A stretch of DNA of 64,000 nucleotides, taken from Gammaproteobacteria bacterium. Lineage in GTDB: Bacteria; Pseudomonadota; Gammaproteobacteria; Xanthomonadales; Wenzhouxiangellaceae. Location: assembly GCA_021772975.1 (NCBI GenBank), contig JAJFKY010000016.1, forward strand, positions 310,001-374,000, written 5' to 3'. Position numbers and translations under genes: made by a program. Below are positions 44,846 through 55,291 of this stretch, in pieces (position 1 is the first letter of the stretch; every line of letters starts with the position of its first letter). The notes under the pieces were generated by a model that was not told where the DNA came from, made no database searches, and saw only the letters and a program-made list of their open reading frames with translations.

Positions 44846-47232
44846 GCGCACAAGCCAAAACCGATCAGGCGCCGGAAATGGTCAGCATTGAAGTTGACGG
44901 TCAGACGCTGGAGGTCCCCAAAGGCGCGATGATTATCGAAGCCACCGATAAGGCCGGCATCGATATTCCACGTTTCTGCTATCACAAAAAACTATCCATC
45001 GCCGCCAATTGCCGGATGTGCCTGGTGGATGTGGAAAAAGCGCCCAAGCCTTTGCCGGCCTGCGCCACGCCGGTGATGGATGGCATGAAGGTGTATACCG
45101 AATCACGTCGGGCGCGCGATGCACAGCAGGGCGTAATGGAATTTCTGCTGATCAATCATCCACTGGATTGCCCGATCTGTGATCAGGGCGGCGAGTGCGA
45201 ACTGCAGGATCTGGCCATGGGTTATGGCCGCTCCGTGTCGCGCTTCACCGAGCGCAAGCGCGCGGTCAAGGATAAAAATATCGGCCCGTTGATATCCACC
45301 GACATGACCCGCTGCATCCACTGCACCCGCTGCGTGCGCTTTCTCGATGAAATCGCCGGCACCAACGAACTGGGCGGCATCGGGCGTGGCGAGAATATGG
45401 AAATCAGCACCTTCGTGGCGCGCAATATCGATTCGGAACTGTCCGGCAACATCATCGATCTGTGTCCGGTCGGCGCCCTGACCAACAAACCTTTCCGGTT
45501 CTCCGCGCGCGCCTGGGAATTGATCGCACGGCCGATGATCGCCAATCACGACAGCCTGGGCAGCAACCTGTGGTACCACGTGCGGCGTGGCCAGATCATG
45601 CGCAGCGTGCCGCGTGACAATGAAGCCGTGAACGAAACCTGGTTATCCGACCGCGACCGCTACAGTCATTTTGGTCTGTATCACGAGGATCGGCTCACCA
45701 CCGCGCGGATCAAGCGTGGTGACAGCTGGGAAACCGCTGATTGGGACAGCGCGCTGGCGGTCACTAAGGATATTCTGAGCAGTTGCCATCAGCTGCATGG
45801 CGCGGAACAGATCGGCATACTGACCTCGCCGCAGGCGATTACCGAAGATCAGTTCGCGCTGGCACGGTTTGCCCAGGCGCTGGGTGGCGCGGCGATCGAT
45901 TATCGCCTGCGCAGCCTGGACGCTGACGATACCGGTAGCGCGCATACCACGTTGCCACTGGCTGGTCTGAGCGCCGCTACCGCGGTACTGCTGGTGGGCA
46001 GCAATCTGCGGCATGAACAACCGCTGCTGGCCCAGCGTCTGCGTCAGGCCTGGCTGCGGCACGCGGCCCGGATCAGCACCCTGAACGCGGTAGCCTACGA
46101 CTGGCACTTTGATGCCGGCAACGAACTGCTGGCCGGACCACAACATTGGCTGGCCGAACTGGGCGGCATTCTGCAGGCGGCCTATACCGCTACCAACCAG
46201 GGCCTGACCGACGATGCGCTGGGTAAATGGCTGGGCAAACAGACCAGCACCGAGCAGCATCAGCGCATCGCGCAAACACTGATCGACGGCGAACGCGCGA
46301 TATTGGTGCTGGGTGCGCAGGCCGCGATGCATCCCGATGCCGGATTGCTGCGGCAACTGCTGCGCCGTCTGGCGGAGGTGTGTGAGGCCGAACGTATTGA
46401 ATTGGATTATGCCGCCAACGGGCATGGCGCCCAGCTGGCGGGCGCGCTGTCGCCGGACCGGCATTTGTTGACTGCCGAACTGGCCAGGCAGTCCAGACGA
46501 GTGCTGATTCTGCACGACATCGACCCAGCGCTGGATTGCGCCAATCCGCAGGCCTTGCTGGCCGCCTGTCAGCAGGCCGATAAAGTGATTGCCATCAGCA
46601 GCTATGTCAGTGACAGTCTGCGGGCCGTCGCTGATGTGATTCTACCGAAGGCCGCGGCCGCGGAGACCGGTGGCACGCTGCACAATCTGGAAGGCCGTGC
46701 GCAGCGCTTTGCGGCTGCCGCCAAGCCTCAGGGTGAAGCCCGCGCGACCTGGAAAATAATCCGTATTCTGAGTGAGCAACTGAAACTGGATGGCTGTCAG
46801 TGGCGATCCGCCGATGAGCTTCAGCAAGCCATGGATCAGCACTTAAGCCAGCAGGAGGTCACCCAGCGCGAGGCCAGGTGGCGCACACCGGCCAGCCCCG
46901 CAAACGGTTTGCAGCGTCTGGGCGCGGTACCGATGTACAGCGTGGATGCGCTTTGCCGGCATAGCCTGCCATTGCAGCAAAGCATTCATGCTCAGGGTTT
47001 CGATCAGATCGTGATGCATTCGGCCACCGCCGCTGGATTAAAACTGGCAGCTGGTGATCAGGCGAAAATTGAGCAGGGCGAAGACACTGTCAGTCTGGCG
47101 GTGGCGATTGATGACCGGGTCGCAGCCGATACTGCGCTGCTGCCTGCGGCAACCAACCACAGCGCTCAGCTGGGCGCGGCGATTGGCGCTATCCAGGTAC
47201 AGGCTGCCGCGGCTTCAGGAGATGCTGAATAA
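44842..47232 (+). CDS. nuoG: NADH-quinone oxidoreductase subunit G
   Basis: 796 aa. The N-terminal [2Fe-2S] site (Cys in [17 protein letters not shown] and a later CATP), the His-Cys3 [4Fe-4S] motif ([18 protein letters not shown]) and the second [4Fe-4S] motif ([13 protein letters not shown] with CPVGALT) are intact. The C-terminal molybdopterin-oxidoreductase-like domain (about 220-796) is degenerate, as usual in complex I. The stop shares one base with the nuoH start (TAATGG). Confidence 0.97.
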   Translation: MSAQAKTDQAPEMVSIEVDGQTLEVPKGAMIIEATDKAGIDIPRFCYHKKLSIAANCRMCLVDVEKAPKPLPACATPVMDGMKVYTESRRARDAQQGVMEFLLINHPLDCPICDQGGECELQDLAMGYGRSVSRFTERKRAVKDKNIGPLISTDMTRCIHCTRCVRFLDEIAGTNELGGIGRGENMEISTFVARNIDSELSGNIIDLCPVGALTNKPFRFSARAWELIARPMIANHDSLGSNLWYHVRRGQIMRSVPRDNEAVNETWLSDRDRYSHFGLYHEDRLTTARIKRGDSWETADWDSALAVTKDILSSCHQLHGAEQIGILTSPQAITEDQFALARFAQALGGAAIDYRLRSLDADDTGSAHTTLPLAGLSAATAVLLVGSNLRHEQPLLAQRLRQAWLRHAARISTLNAVAYDWHFDAGNELLAGPQHWLAELGGILQAAYTATNQGLTDDALGKWLGKQTSTEQHQRIAQTLIDGERAILVLGAQAAMHPDAGLLRQLLRRLAEVCEAERIELDYAANGHGAQLAGALSPDRHLLTAELARQSRRVLILHDIDPALDCANPQALLAACQQADKVIAISSYVSDSLRAVADVILPKAAAAETGGTLHNLEGRAQRFAAAAKPQGEARATWKIIRILSEQLKLDGCQWRSADELQQAMDQHLSQQEVTQREARWRTPASPANGLQRLGAVPMYSVDALCRHSLPLQQSIHAQGFDQIVMHSATAAGLKLAAGDQAKIEQGEDTVSLAVAIDDRVAADTALLPAATNHSAQLGAAIGAIQVQAAAASGDAE

Positions 47233-48260
47233 TGGACATGCAAATGCTGACCACCTTGTTATGGACGGTGGCCAAAATTCTCATGATCGTGGTGCCGCTG
47301 ATTCTGACCGTGGCTTATTACACGTATGCCGAACGCAAGGTAATTGGTTACATGCAGTCGCGCATGGGGCCCAACCGGGTGGGTCCATGGGGTTTGCTGC
47401 AGCCCTTCGCGGACGTTTTCAAGCTGCTGTTCAAAGAAATTATTCTGCCGTCCAACGCCAACAAGTTTTTGTTCTATCTGGCGCCGGTTCTGTCTCTGGC
47501 GCCGGCTTTTGCCGCCTGGGCGGTGGTGCCGTTTGATGACTGGCTGGTGCTGGCGGATATTGATGCCAGCCTGCTGTATGTACTGGCGCTGACCTCGATG
47601 GGGGTGTATGGGGTGATCGTGGCGGGTTGGGCGTCCAACTCCAAATACGCCTTTATCGGCGCGCTGCGCTCCGCGGCCCAGATTGTTTCGTATGAAATCG
47701 CCATGGGTTTTGCCCTGGTGGGTGTGATCATCGTGGCCGGCAGTATTAACCTGCGCGAAATCGTACTGGCCCAGCAGGGCGGTATTTTTGACTGGTTCTG
47801 GCTGCCGTTGCTGCCGCTGTTTATGGTTTACTTTATTTCCGGTGTGGCCGAAACCAACCGCGCACCGTTTGACGTCGCCGAAGGCGAATCAGAAATTGTA
47901 GCCGGCTTCCACGTCGAATATGCCGGTGCGGCGTTTGCGGTGTTCTTCCTGGCTGAATACGCCAATATGATTCTGATTTCCGCGCTGACCGCACTGCTGT
48001 TCGCCGGTGGCTGGTTATCACCGTTTGAAAACGTGCCGCTGCTGGCGGAGACCTTTATCGCGCAACCGCACGCGGCCTGGTTCCTGGGCAAGATGTTCTT
48101 CTTTATGTTCTTCTTCCTGTGGTTCCGCGCGACTTTCCCACGCTATCGTTATGACCAGATCATGCGGCTGGGCTGGAAGGTATTTATTCCGATTACCATC
48201 GTCTGGTTGATCGTGGCCGCTGTTTTTGTGTTGCTGGGCTGGGTCGAGCAGGGAGCTTAA
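47232..48260 (+). CDS. nuoH: NADH-quinone oxidoreductase subunit H
   Basis: 342 aa, about eight transmembrane helices. Signatures: [20 protein letters not shown] after the first helix and [20 protein letters not shown] in the middle. It links the peripheral and membrane arms and forms part of the quinone channel. It is followed by an inverted-repeat element rather than directly by nuoI. Confidence 0.98.
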   Translation: MDMQMLTTLLWTVAKILMIVVPLILTVAYYTYAERKVIGYMQSRMGPNRVGPWGLLQPFADVFKLLFKEIILPSNANKFLFYLAPVLSLAPAFAAWAVVPFDDWLVLADIDASLLYVLALTSMGVYGVIVAGWASNSKYAFIGALRSAAQIVSYEIAMGFALVGVIIVAGSINLREIVLAQQGGIFDWFWLPLLPLFMVYFISGVAETNRAPFDVAEGESEIVAGFHVEYAGAAFAVFFLAEYANMILISALTALLFAGGWLSPFENVPLLAETFIAQPHAAWFLGKMFFFMFFFLWFRATFPRYRYDQIMRLGWKVFIPITIVWLIVAAVFVLLGWVEQGA

Positions 48261-48262
48261 TA

Positions 48263-48539
48263 ATGGAATCTCTAAACCATTATTCGTGTAGCGCGTTTTG
48301 GGTGAGAACACCACAAGCTATGCATTGCCAGTTAAATGATGTTGTTCCAGTGTTATATAAAAATCTGATAGGACGCGATAAGTGGTGTTCCCGCCACAAC
48401 CCTTCGGGACGGGACGCTGTGGGCGCATCGCACCACTCCACGTCGTTTATTTGGCATAGCCAAACCACTCTCCGAGGAGTTGCCCGACGCACCCACAGCG
48501 CCGACGTCGCGCCCATGAATAATGGTTTAGAGGTTCCAT
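48263..48539. mobile_element. 277-base inverted-repeat element (MITE-like) between nuoH and nuoI
   Basis: Terminal inverted repeats of 23 bases (48263-48285 and 48517-48539) match at 22 positions; the one difference would be a U-G pair in RNA. The interior holds further inverted segments, such as GCTGTGGGCG near 48417 against CACCCACAGC near 48491. No coding capacity. The right arm contains GAGG (48530-48533) and overlaps the first ATG of nuoI, so the element appears to supply the ribosome-binding site of nuoI. Neighbouring nuo junctions overlap or nearly touch, so this looks like an insertion. Confidence 0.8.
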
Positions 48540-49029
48540 GATGCACACCATTAGCAATTATTTCCGATCACTACTGCTGGTAGAGCTGTTCAAAGGCCTG
48601 GGCGTGACCTGGAAGTATTTTCTCAAGCCCAAGTACACCTTGCGCTATCCGGAAGAAAAAACCCCTAAGTCCAATCGTTTCCGTGGTCTGCATGCCCTGC
48701 GGCGCTACCCCAATGGCGAAGAGCGCTGCATTGCCTGTAAATTGTGTGAGGCAGTCTGCCCGGCACTGGCGATCACGATTGATTCGGAACAGCGTGAAGA
48801 CGGCACCCGCCGCACCACCCGTTACGACATCGATTTATTCAAATGCATTTATTGCGGCTTCTGTGAAGAATCCTGCCCGGTGGATTCCATCGTGGAAACG
48901 GATTTTTCCGAATACCATTTCGAAAATCGCGGTGAAAACATTATGACCAAGCAGCAGTTGCTGGCGATCGGCGATCGGCTGGAACCCCAGATCGCCGCCG
49001 CTCGCCGCCAAGATGCTGCTTTTCGTTAG
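48538..49029 (+). CDS. nuoI: NADH-quinone oxidoreductase subunit I
   Basis: 163 aa, or 162 from the second ATG at 48541, which is better spaced from GAGG. Two [4Fe-4S] clusters (N6a/N6b) are bound by [12 protein letters not shown] and [12 protein letters not shown]. An N-terminal amphipathic helix ([20 protein letters not shown]) contacts the membrane. The reading frame begins at the end of one inverted-repeat element, and a second element starts directly after its stop. Confidence 0.97.
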   Translation: MMHTISNYFRSLLLVELFKGLGVTWKYFLKPKYTLRYPEEKTPKSNRFRGLHALRRYPNGEERCIACKLCEAVCPALAITIDSEQREDGTRRTTRYDIDLFKCIYCGFCEESCPVDSIVETDFSEYHFENRGENIMTKQQLLAIGDRLEPQIAAARRQDAAFR

Positions 49030-49277
49030 GTCCGGATAATGCATAAAGACGGTGCCCATGAATCATGCTTAAATTAATGAGTAAAAAATCTTTTCCGGTG
49101 GTGCGCGGTGACCTGCATATGGTGAGCAGGCACCTATTCGGGTTTAAGCCCCATCTGCCGTTGCATTTTGCCCGATCCTTACCACGCCGTAGCCGCGGCT
49201 ATGACTTAGGTAACGATCGTGCAAACTGCTTAGCCAGCTTACGCTTAAATCCCGAATCCCTTACGCATTGTCCGGAC
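49030..49277. mobile_element. 248-base inverted-repeat element between nuoI and nuoJ
   Basis: Outer arms GTCCGGATAATGCATAAAG (49030-49048) and CTTACGCATTGTCCGGAC (49260-49277) pair with a few differences. Inner arms ATTCGGGTTTAAGC (49136-49149) and GCTTAAATCCCGAAT (49243-49257) form a second nested stem. The left arm begins on the base after the nuoI stop. No convincing coding capacity; the open frame across it lacks family features. It is different in sequence from the nuoH/nuoI element. Confidence 0.72.
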
Positions 49278-49291
49278 AGGGTCAAAATTTT

Positions 49292-49906
49292 ATGAGTATT
49301 CAGGTTTTAGTCTTTTATCTATTCGGCACGATTTTGACCCTCTCGGCGTTGAGCGTGATCACCGTACGCAACCCGGTCTATGCCGCTTTGTTTCTGGTGC
49401 TGGCTTTTTTCTCCAGTGCGGCGATCTGGATGTTGCTGGAAGTCGAGTTTCTGGCGATCACGCTGGTGCTGGTGTACGTCGGTGCGGTGATGGTGTTGTT
49501 CCTGTTTGTGGTGATGATGCTGGATGTGAACCTGTCGCGTCTGCGCGAAGGCTTTGCGCGTTATCTGCCGGTCGGGATCCTGGTCGCGCTGGTCATGGCG
49601 GGAGAACTGCTGCTGGTTATCTGGACCAAGGGCGCGGAAAAACTGCCGTTGCCGCCGGGCAATCCGGAAGGCTTCAGCAATACCACCTATCTGGGCGAAC
49701 GGCTGTACACCGAATACCTGTTTCCGTTTGAAATAGCGGCGGTGATTTTGCTGGTGGCGATTGTTGCGGCGATTACCCTGACCCACCGCGGCCGCAGTGA
49801 GGGCGGGCGTTATCAGGACCCCGCCAGACAAGTCCAGGTGACGCGTGATGAGCGGGTGCGGATCGTTTCCATGCCCGCTGTTAAAGACAAGGAGAACGGC
49901 GCATGA
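49292..49906 (+). CDS. nuoJ: NADH-quinone oxidoreductase subunit J
   Basis: 204 aa from the ATG at 49292; an in-frame ATG at 49268 lies inside the inverted-repeat arm and is less likely. Five transmembrane helices with the [20 protein letters not shown] segment (pi-bulge helix 3) near residue 55. Membrane-arm subunit. The C-terminal ~30 residues are a charged extension. Overlaps nuoK by ATGA. Confidence 0.96.
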   Translation: MSIQVLVFYLFGTILTLSALSVITVRNPVYAALFLVLAFFSSAAIWMLLEVEFLAITLVLVYVGAVMVLFLFVVMMLDVNLSRLREGFARYLPVGILVALVMAGELLLVIWTKGAEKLPLPPGNPEGFSNTTYLGERLYTEYLFPFEIAAVILLVAIVAAITLTHRGRSEGGRYQDPARQVQVTRDERVRIVSMPAVKDKENGA

Positions 49907-50226
49907 GTGCTTACCTGACCGAGCTGACCCTGGCGCATTTCCTGACCCTGGGCGCCATTTTATTCAGTCTCAGCGTGGCCGGCATTTTTCTGAACCGCAA
50001 AAACGTGATCATTCTGCTGATGGCCATTGAGCTGATGCTGCTGGCGGTGAACATGAATTTCGTGGCGTTTTCACGTTTTCACGGCAACGCCGACGGTCAG
50101 GTGTTTGTGTTTTTTATTCTGACGGTGGCGGCCGCCGAAGCGGCCATTGGTCTGGCGATTCTGGTGGTGCTGTTCCGTAATAGAAACACCATTAACGTTG
50201 CCGAATTAGACGATCTAAAAGGATAG
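49903..50226 (+). CDS. nuoK: NADH-quinone oxidoreductase subunit K
   Basis: 107 aa, three transmembrane helices. Two conserved membrane Glu residues, in [16 protein letters not shown] and [13 protein letters not shown], belong to the proton path. The stop is followed immediately by a short inverted-repeat element before nuoL. Confidence 0.97.
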   Translation: MSAYLTELTLAHFLTLGAILFSLSVAGIFLNRKNVIILLMAIELMLLAVNMNFVAFSRFHGNADGQVFVFFILTVAAAEAAIGLAILVVLFRNRNTINVAELDDLKG

Positions 50227-50322
50227 CCCGAATGTTTGTAAAGACCATGATGAAAGCTATGCTTTGTTTATCAGCCAATAGCGTAACCGCGATAATCTCA
50301 ACATCCTTTATAAACATCCGGG
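50227..50322. repeat. 96-base hairpin element between nuoK and nuoL
   Basis: CCCGAATGTTTGTAAAG (50227-50243) and CTTTATAAACATCCGGG (50306-50322) are inverted repeats with two differences. The left arm starts on the base after the nuoK stop, and the right arm ends ten bases before the nuoL ATG. No coding capacity. Confidence 0.72.
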
Positions 50323-50332
50323 TTAGCAGCTA

Positions 50333-52318
50333 ATGGATATGAAAACGCTTTTACTGTTGATTCCGTTGCTGCCGCTGGCGGGTTCCATTATCGCCGGACT
50401 GCTGCGTAATCAGATCGGCCGTGCGGGCGCGCACTGGGTTACGATCCTGGGTGTGGCGGCTTCCTGCGGGCTGTCGTTTTATGTATTCAAGCTGATCGCG
50501 CTGGACGGTATGGCGGCGATCAATACCTCGATTTATACCTGGGCATTAACCGACGGCATCAGGTTTGAAATCGGGTTTTTGATCGACAGCCTGACCGTGG
50601 TGATGATGACGGTGGTGACTTTTGTGTCATTGATGGTGCATATCTACACCATCGGTTATATGCGCGATGACCCGGGTTATCAGCGTTTCTTCAGCTATAT
50701 CGCATTGTTCACTTTCTCGATGCTGATGCTGGTGATGTCGAACAATTTCCTGCAGCTGTTCTTTGGCTGGGAGGCGGTCGGACTGGTGTCCTATCTGCTG
50801 ATCGGATTCTGGTTCAAAAAAGAATCCGCGATTTTTGCCAACTTAAAGGCTTTTCTGGTTAACCGGGTTGGTGATTTTGGTTTTCTGCTGGGCATTGCCG
50901 CGATTGTGGCCAGCTTCGGCACCCTGGATTACGCGGAAACTTTCGCGCGGGCGCCCGAGGCGGTCGGCCAGACCATCAGCATTTTCGGCGGCGCCGAATG
51001 GTCGCTGCTGACGGTCATCTGCATCTGCCTGTTCATCGGCGCCATGGGCAAATCCGCGCAGGCGCCGCTGCACGTCTGGCTGCCCGACTCAATGGAAGGC
51101 CCCACGCCGATCTCGGCGCTGATCCACGCCGCGACCATGGTGACCGCCGGTATCTTTATGGTGGCGCGCATGTCGCCGTTGTTTGAGCTATCCGAAGTGG
51201 CGTTGAGTTTTGTGTTGGTGATCGGTGCGATTACCGCCTTGTTCATGGGCCTGATCGGTCTGGTGCAGAACGATATCAAACGGGTGGTGGCGTATTCGAC
51301 CCTGTCGCAACTGGGTTATATGACCGTGGCACTGGGTGCTTCGGCCTATTCGGCGGCCATTTTTCATCTGATGACGCATGCGTTTTTCAAAGCGCTGCTG
51401 TTTTTGGGCGCCGGCTCGGTGATCATCGCCATGCACCACCGTCAGGATATGCGTGAAATGGGCGGCCTGCGCAAATACATGCCGATCACTTTTATCACTG
51501 CCTGGCTGGGTTCGCTGGCGCTGATGGGGGTGCCGTTATTTTCCGGATTTTATTCCAAGGATCTGATTATCGAGGCGGTGCATCTGGCGGAGCGGCCCGG
51601 TGCGGATTTTGCCTACTGGTGTGTCCTGCTGGGGGTGGTGGTTACCGCGCTGTACAGCCTGCGCCTGCTGTTCCTGACCTTCCACGGTAAAGAGCGCATG
51701 GAAGAGTCGGTGCGTTCGCATCTGCATGAGACGCCGCTGGTGGTGACGATACCGCTGATTCTGCTGGCGATTCCCTCCGTGTTGATCGGCTACTTTACGG
51801 TCGAACCGATGCTGTTCGGCGGCTTTTTCCAGGATGCCATTTATGTTGCTCCGGGCAATGATGTGATCGGCGAGATCGGCCATCATTTTCACGGGCCGCT
51901 GGCGATGGCACTGCATGCGGTGGTGACACCGGTGTTCTGGCTGGTGGTGCTGGGCAGCGCCGCGGCGGTGATGATCTGGTTCTGGAAGCCGCAGCTGGCC
52001 ACCTGGTTCGCCCAGACGCTGTCACCGCTGCAGCGTATGCTGGATAAAAAATACTGGTTCGATGAAGTCTATCAATTTCTGTTTGCACGCGGCAGCCTGA
52101 AACTGGGCAACGGTTTGTGGCGCTATGGTGATGCCGGTCTTATCGATGGCGCGCTGGTGAATGGTTCGGCCGGAATCGTTGGCCGTCTGGCGGTGTTGTT
52201 CCGGCATTTGCAGTCGGGTTATTTATTCCACTATGCGTTTGCGATGATTGTCGGTCTGATTCTGATCATCGCGGCGTTTGTGATTCTGGACAAGGGCATG
52301 CTGGAAGGAATTTTTTGA
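50333..52318 (+). CDS. nuoL: NADH-quinone oxidoreductase subunit L
   Basis: 661 aa. Antiporter-like proton-pumping subunit: the conserved FFGWEAVGLVSYLLIGFW region holds the key Glu, MGKSAQAPLHVWLPDSMEGP the Lys region, and LIHAATMVTAGIFMVAR the discontinuous helix. The C-terminal part includes the long lateral helix. The stop is one base from the nuoM ATG. Confidence 0.98.
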   Translation: MDMKTLLLLIPLLPLAGSIIAGLLRNQIGRAGAHWVTILGVAASCGLSFYVFKLIALDGMAAINTSIYTWALTDGIRFEIGFLIDSLTVVMMTVVTFVSLMVHIYTIGYMRDDPGYQRFFSYIALFTFSMLMLVMSNNFLQLFFGWEAVGLVSYLLIGFWFKKESAIFANLKAFLVNRVGDFGFLLGIAAIVASFGTLDYAETFARAPEAVGQTISIFGGAEWSLLTVICICLFIGAMGKSAQAPLHVWLPDSMEGPTPISALIHAATMVTAGIFMVARMSPLFELSEVALSFVLVIGAITALFMGLIGLVQNDIKRVVAYSTLSQLGYMTVALGASAYSAAIFHLMTHAFFKALLFLGAGSVIIAMHHRQDMREMGGLRKYMPITFITAWLGSLALMGVPLFSGFYSKDLIIEAVHLAERPGADFAYWCVLLGVVVTALYSLRLLFLTFHGKERMEESVRSHLHETPLVVTIPLILLAIPSVLIGYFTVEPMLFGGFFQDAIYVAPGNDVIGEIGHHFHGPLAMALHAVVTPVFWLVVLGSAAAVMIWFWKPQLATWFAQTLSPLQRMLDKKYWFDEVYQFLFARGSLKLGNGLWRYGDAGLIDGALVNGSAGIVGRLAVLFRHLQSGYLFHYAFAMIVGLILIIAAFVILDKGMLEGIF

Positions 52319-52319
52319 G

Positions 52320-53852
52320 ATGTCGGTGCAGTTACTCTCTCTTCTGATCTGGCTGCCCATTATCGGTAGTCTGGCGGTATTGGCGGCTGGCGAACAGCGC
52401 CCCGGCGTCGCCCGCGCGTTGGCGTTGCTGATCACGCTGGCGGCGCTGGCGTTCAGTATTCCGCTGTATACCGGTTTTGACGGGACCACGGCGGCGATGC
52501 AGTTTGTTGAGCGCACGCCCTGGATTGAAGCCTTCAGTATTTTTTATCACCTGGGCGTGGACGGTTTTTCCATGCCGCTGATCGTGCTGACCAATTTCTT
52601 TGGCGTCATCGTGGTGATCGCCGGCTGGGCTTCGATCAGCAAGCGCGTGCATCAATACATGGCGGCATTTCTGATTCTGCAGGGCCTGATGGTCGGCGTG
52701 TTTGCCGCGCTGGATGGCATGCTGTTTTATATTTTCTTCGAAGCCATGCTGATCCCGATGTTTCTGGTCATCGGAATATGGGGTGGCGAGCGGCGTGTCT
52801 ACGCCACGCTTAAGTTTTTCCTGTACACCTTCCTGGGTTCGGTCTTTATGCTGGTGGGCCTGATCTGGCTGTATCTGCAGTCGGGCAGTTTTGCCATTCT
52901 GGACTGGCATCAGTTCCCGCTGTCATTGACTGCGCAGATCTGGCTGTTTCTCGCTTTCCTGACCGCTTTTGCGGTCAAGGTGCCGATGTGGCCGGTACAT
53001 ACCTGGCTGCCGGATGCCCATGTCGAGGCGCCCACCGGTGGTTCGGTGATTCTGGCGGCGATCATGCTGAAAATCGGTGGTTATGGTTTTCTGCGTTTCA
53101 GCCTGCCGATTACCCCGGACGGCAGTGCCTATCTGGATTGGCTGATGATCGCTTTCTCCCTGATTGCGGTGGTGTATATCGGCTTTGTGGCGCTGGCGCA
53201 GCAGGATATGAAGAAACTGATCGCCTACAGCTCGATTGCGCATATGGGTTTTGTCACCCTGGGTTTCTTTGTGATCTTTGCGATCATGCGGGGCGCCGGT
53301 GACGAGCTGGCCGCCGGTGAGATCGCGCAGGGTGCGGCGCTGGGTATCAGTGGCGGGATGATTCAGATGATTTCGCACGGATTTATTTCCGGTGCGCTGT
53401 TTTTATGCGTCGGGGTGCTGTACGACCGCATGCATTCGCGCAACATTGCCGACTACGGTGGTGTAGCCAACAAAATGCCCTGGTTTGCCGCCTTTGTGGT
53501 GTTGTTTTTTATGGCCAACAGCGGGTTGCCGGGCACCAGCGGCTTCGTGGGTGAGTTTCTGGTCATTCTGTCCGCGTTCCATGCCAACTTCTGGTATGCC
53601 GCACTGGCTGGATTGACGTTGATACTGGGCGCTGCCTACAGCCTGTACCTGGTCAAGCGCGTGATGTTCGGAGATGTGGCCAATAACAATGTGGCCGCCC
53701 TGCAGGACATCAATGCCCGTGAGGCGTTGATCATGTCGGTGCTGGCCGTGGCGGTGCTGCTGCTGGGTATCTGGCCGGCGCCGTTGATCGAACTGATGCA
53801 GCCGACGGTTGATCAGCTACTTAATCATGTTGTGCAGACCAAGGTGCCTTGA
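52320..53852 (+). CDS. nuoM: NADH-quinone oxidoreductase subunit M
   Basis: 510 aa antiporter-like proton-pumping subunit with about 14 helices. The FFEAMLIPMFLVIGIWGG region holds the key Glu, and KVPMWPVHTWLPDAHVEAPT is conserved. AYSSIAHMGFV matches the helix after the second half. Coupled to nuoN through closely spaced start and stop. Confidence 0.98.
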   Translation: MSVQLLSLLIWLPIIGSLAVLAAGEQRPGVARALALLITLAALAFSIPLYTGFDGTTAAMQFVERTPWIEAFSIFYHLGVDGFSMPLIVLTNFFGVIVVIAGWASISKRVHQYMAAFLILQGLMVGVFAALDGMLFYIFFEAMLIPMFLVIGIWGGERRVYATLKFFLYTFLGSVFMLVGLIWLYLQSGSFAILDWHQFPLSLTAQIWLFLAFLTAFAVKVPMWPVHTWLPDAHVEAPTGGSVILAAIMLKIGGYGFLRFSLPITPDGSAYLDWLMIAFSLIAVVYIGFVALAQQDMKKLIAYSSIAHMGFVTLGFFVIFAIMRGAGDELAAGEIAQGAALGISGGMIQMISHGFISGALFLCVGVLYDRMHSRNIADYGGVANKMPWFAAFVVLFFMANSGLPGTSGFVGEFLVILSAFHANFWYAALAGLTLILGAAYSLYLVKRVMFGDVANNNVAALQDINAREALIMSVLAVAVLLLGIWPAPLIELMQPTVDQLLNHVVQTKVP

Positions 53853-53854
53853 TC

Positions 53855-55288
53855 ATGACTGCTAGCGATTTATTTATTGCACTGCCTGAATTATTCATTC
53901 TGGTCATGGCCTGTCTGATCATGCTGATCGATCTGTATCTGCCGGAAAACCGGCGTGGCATGGTCAGCTTTATTTCTGTTTTGACCCTGTTGTTTGCCGG
54001 CATCATGGTGATGCGCTGGCAGGCGGTGGATAGCAGTACTGCCCAGTATGCGTTCAACGGAACCTTTGTGCGTGACCGTATGGCGGATGTGCTGAAAGTG
54101 TTCTGCTTTATCGTGCTGGGCGCGGTGTTTGTGTACGCCAAACACTATCTGCGGGTGTTCAAGCTGATGTGCGGTGAGTATTACGTGCTCAGTCTGTTTT
54201 TGCTGCTCGGCGCGATGGTGCTGATTTCAGCAGCCAGCCTGCTGACCGTGTATCTGGGGCTGGAGTTGATCTCACTGAGCTCTTATGCGCTGGTGGCCCT
54301 GAACCGCGATGACCGCCGGGGCGCGGAAGCGGCCATGAAGTATTTCATTCTGGGTTCACTGGCATCGGGTCTGCTGTTATACGGGATGTCGATGTTGTAC
54401 GGCGTAACCGGCTCTTTAAGCCTGTCTGATATCGCCGCCTCGGTAGCGATCGCCGGCGATAATGTCATGCTGGTATTCGCGCTGGTGTTCGTGGTGGTCG
54501 GGATTGCTTTCAAGCTGGGCGCGGTGCCCTTTCATATGTGGGTGCCCGATGTTTATCATGGCGCCCCGGCGGCGGTTACCATGCTGATCGGTTCGGTGCC
54601 CAAGCTGGCGGCGTTCGCGATGGCGATCCGGTTGCTGGACAATGGTCTGGTGCCGATGCAGGGTGACTGGATGGCCATGCTCACCGTGCTGGCGGCGTTA
54701 TCCATTATCGTCGGCAATCTGGTCGCCATTGCCCAGACCAACCTTAAGCGCATGCTGGCGTATTCAACCATTTCTCATATGGGTTTTCTGTTGCTGGGCG
54801 TGCTGGCTGGTACCGCGCAAGGCTATAGCGCGGCAATGTTCTATGCGATCACCTATGCGATTATGTCTACCGGGGCGTTTGCGGTACTGATCATGCTCTC
54901 GAAGTCCGGGATCGAGGCTGAGAATCTGGATGATTACAAAGGTCTGAATCAACGCAATCCGTTACTGGCGGCGCTGATGCTGATGCTGATGTTCTCGATG
55001 GCCGGGATTCCCGTGTTCGTCGGATTCTTCGCCAAATGGCTGGTCATTCAGGCCATTCTTGATGTCGGGCTGTTGTGGCTGGCGGTGGTGGCCGTGGTGT
55101 TCTCGGTGATTGGTTCGTTCTACTACCTGCGGGTGGTTAAGCTGATGTATTTTGATGAGCCGGAAACCACCGACAAAGTCACCGCACCCGCGGATTTTCG
55201 TTTTGTGCTGACGGTCAACGGGGTCGCGCAACTGCTGATGGGTATTTTCGCCAATGCGCTGATCGCACTGTGCGTGGCCAGCTTCTAA
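53855..55288 (+). CDS. nuoN: NADH-quinone oxidoreductase subunit N
   Basis: 477 aa from the ATG at 53855, with AAGG upstream; a TTG at 53849 that overlaps the nuoM stop is an alternative. Third antiporter-like subunit: LGLELISLSSYALVAL with the key Glu, AFKLGAVPFHMWVPDVYHGAP and AYSTISHMGFLLLG. Last complex I gene of the operon. Confidence 0.97.
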   Translation: MTASDLFIALPELFILVMACLIMLIDLYLPENRRGMVSFISVLTLLFAGIMVMRWQAVDSSTAQYAFNGTFVRDRMADVLKVFCFIVLGAVFVYAKHYLRVFKLMCGEYYVLSLFLLLGAMVLISAASLLTVYLGLELISLSSYALVALNRDDRRGAEAAMKYFILGSLASGLLLYGMSMLYGVTGSLSLSDIAASVAIAGDNVMLVFALVFVVVGIAFKLGAVPFHMWVPDVYHGAPAAVTMLIGSVPKLAAFAMAIRLLDNGLVPMQGDWMAMLTVLAALSIIVGNLVAIAQTNLKRMLAYSTISHMGFLLLGVLAGTAQGYSAAMFYAITYAIMSTGAFAVLIMLSKSGIEAENLDDYKGLNQRNPLLAALMLMLMFSMAGIPVFVGFFAKWLVIQAILDVGLLWLAVVAVVFSVIGSFYYLRVVKLMYFDEPETTDKVTAPADFRFVLTVNGVAQLLMGIFANALIALCVASF

Positions 55289-55291
55289 GCA

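Noticed and set aside
49065-49295. 76-codon open frame between nuoI and nuoJ
   Set aside because: It lies almost entirely inside the nested inverted repeat and shows no protein family features.
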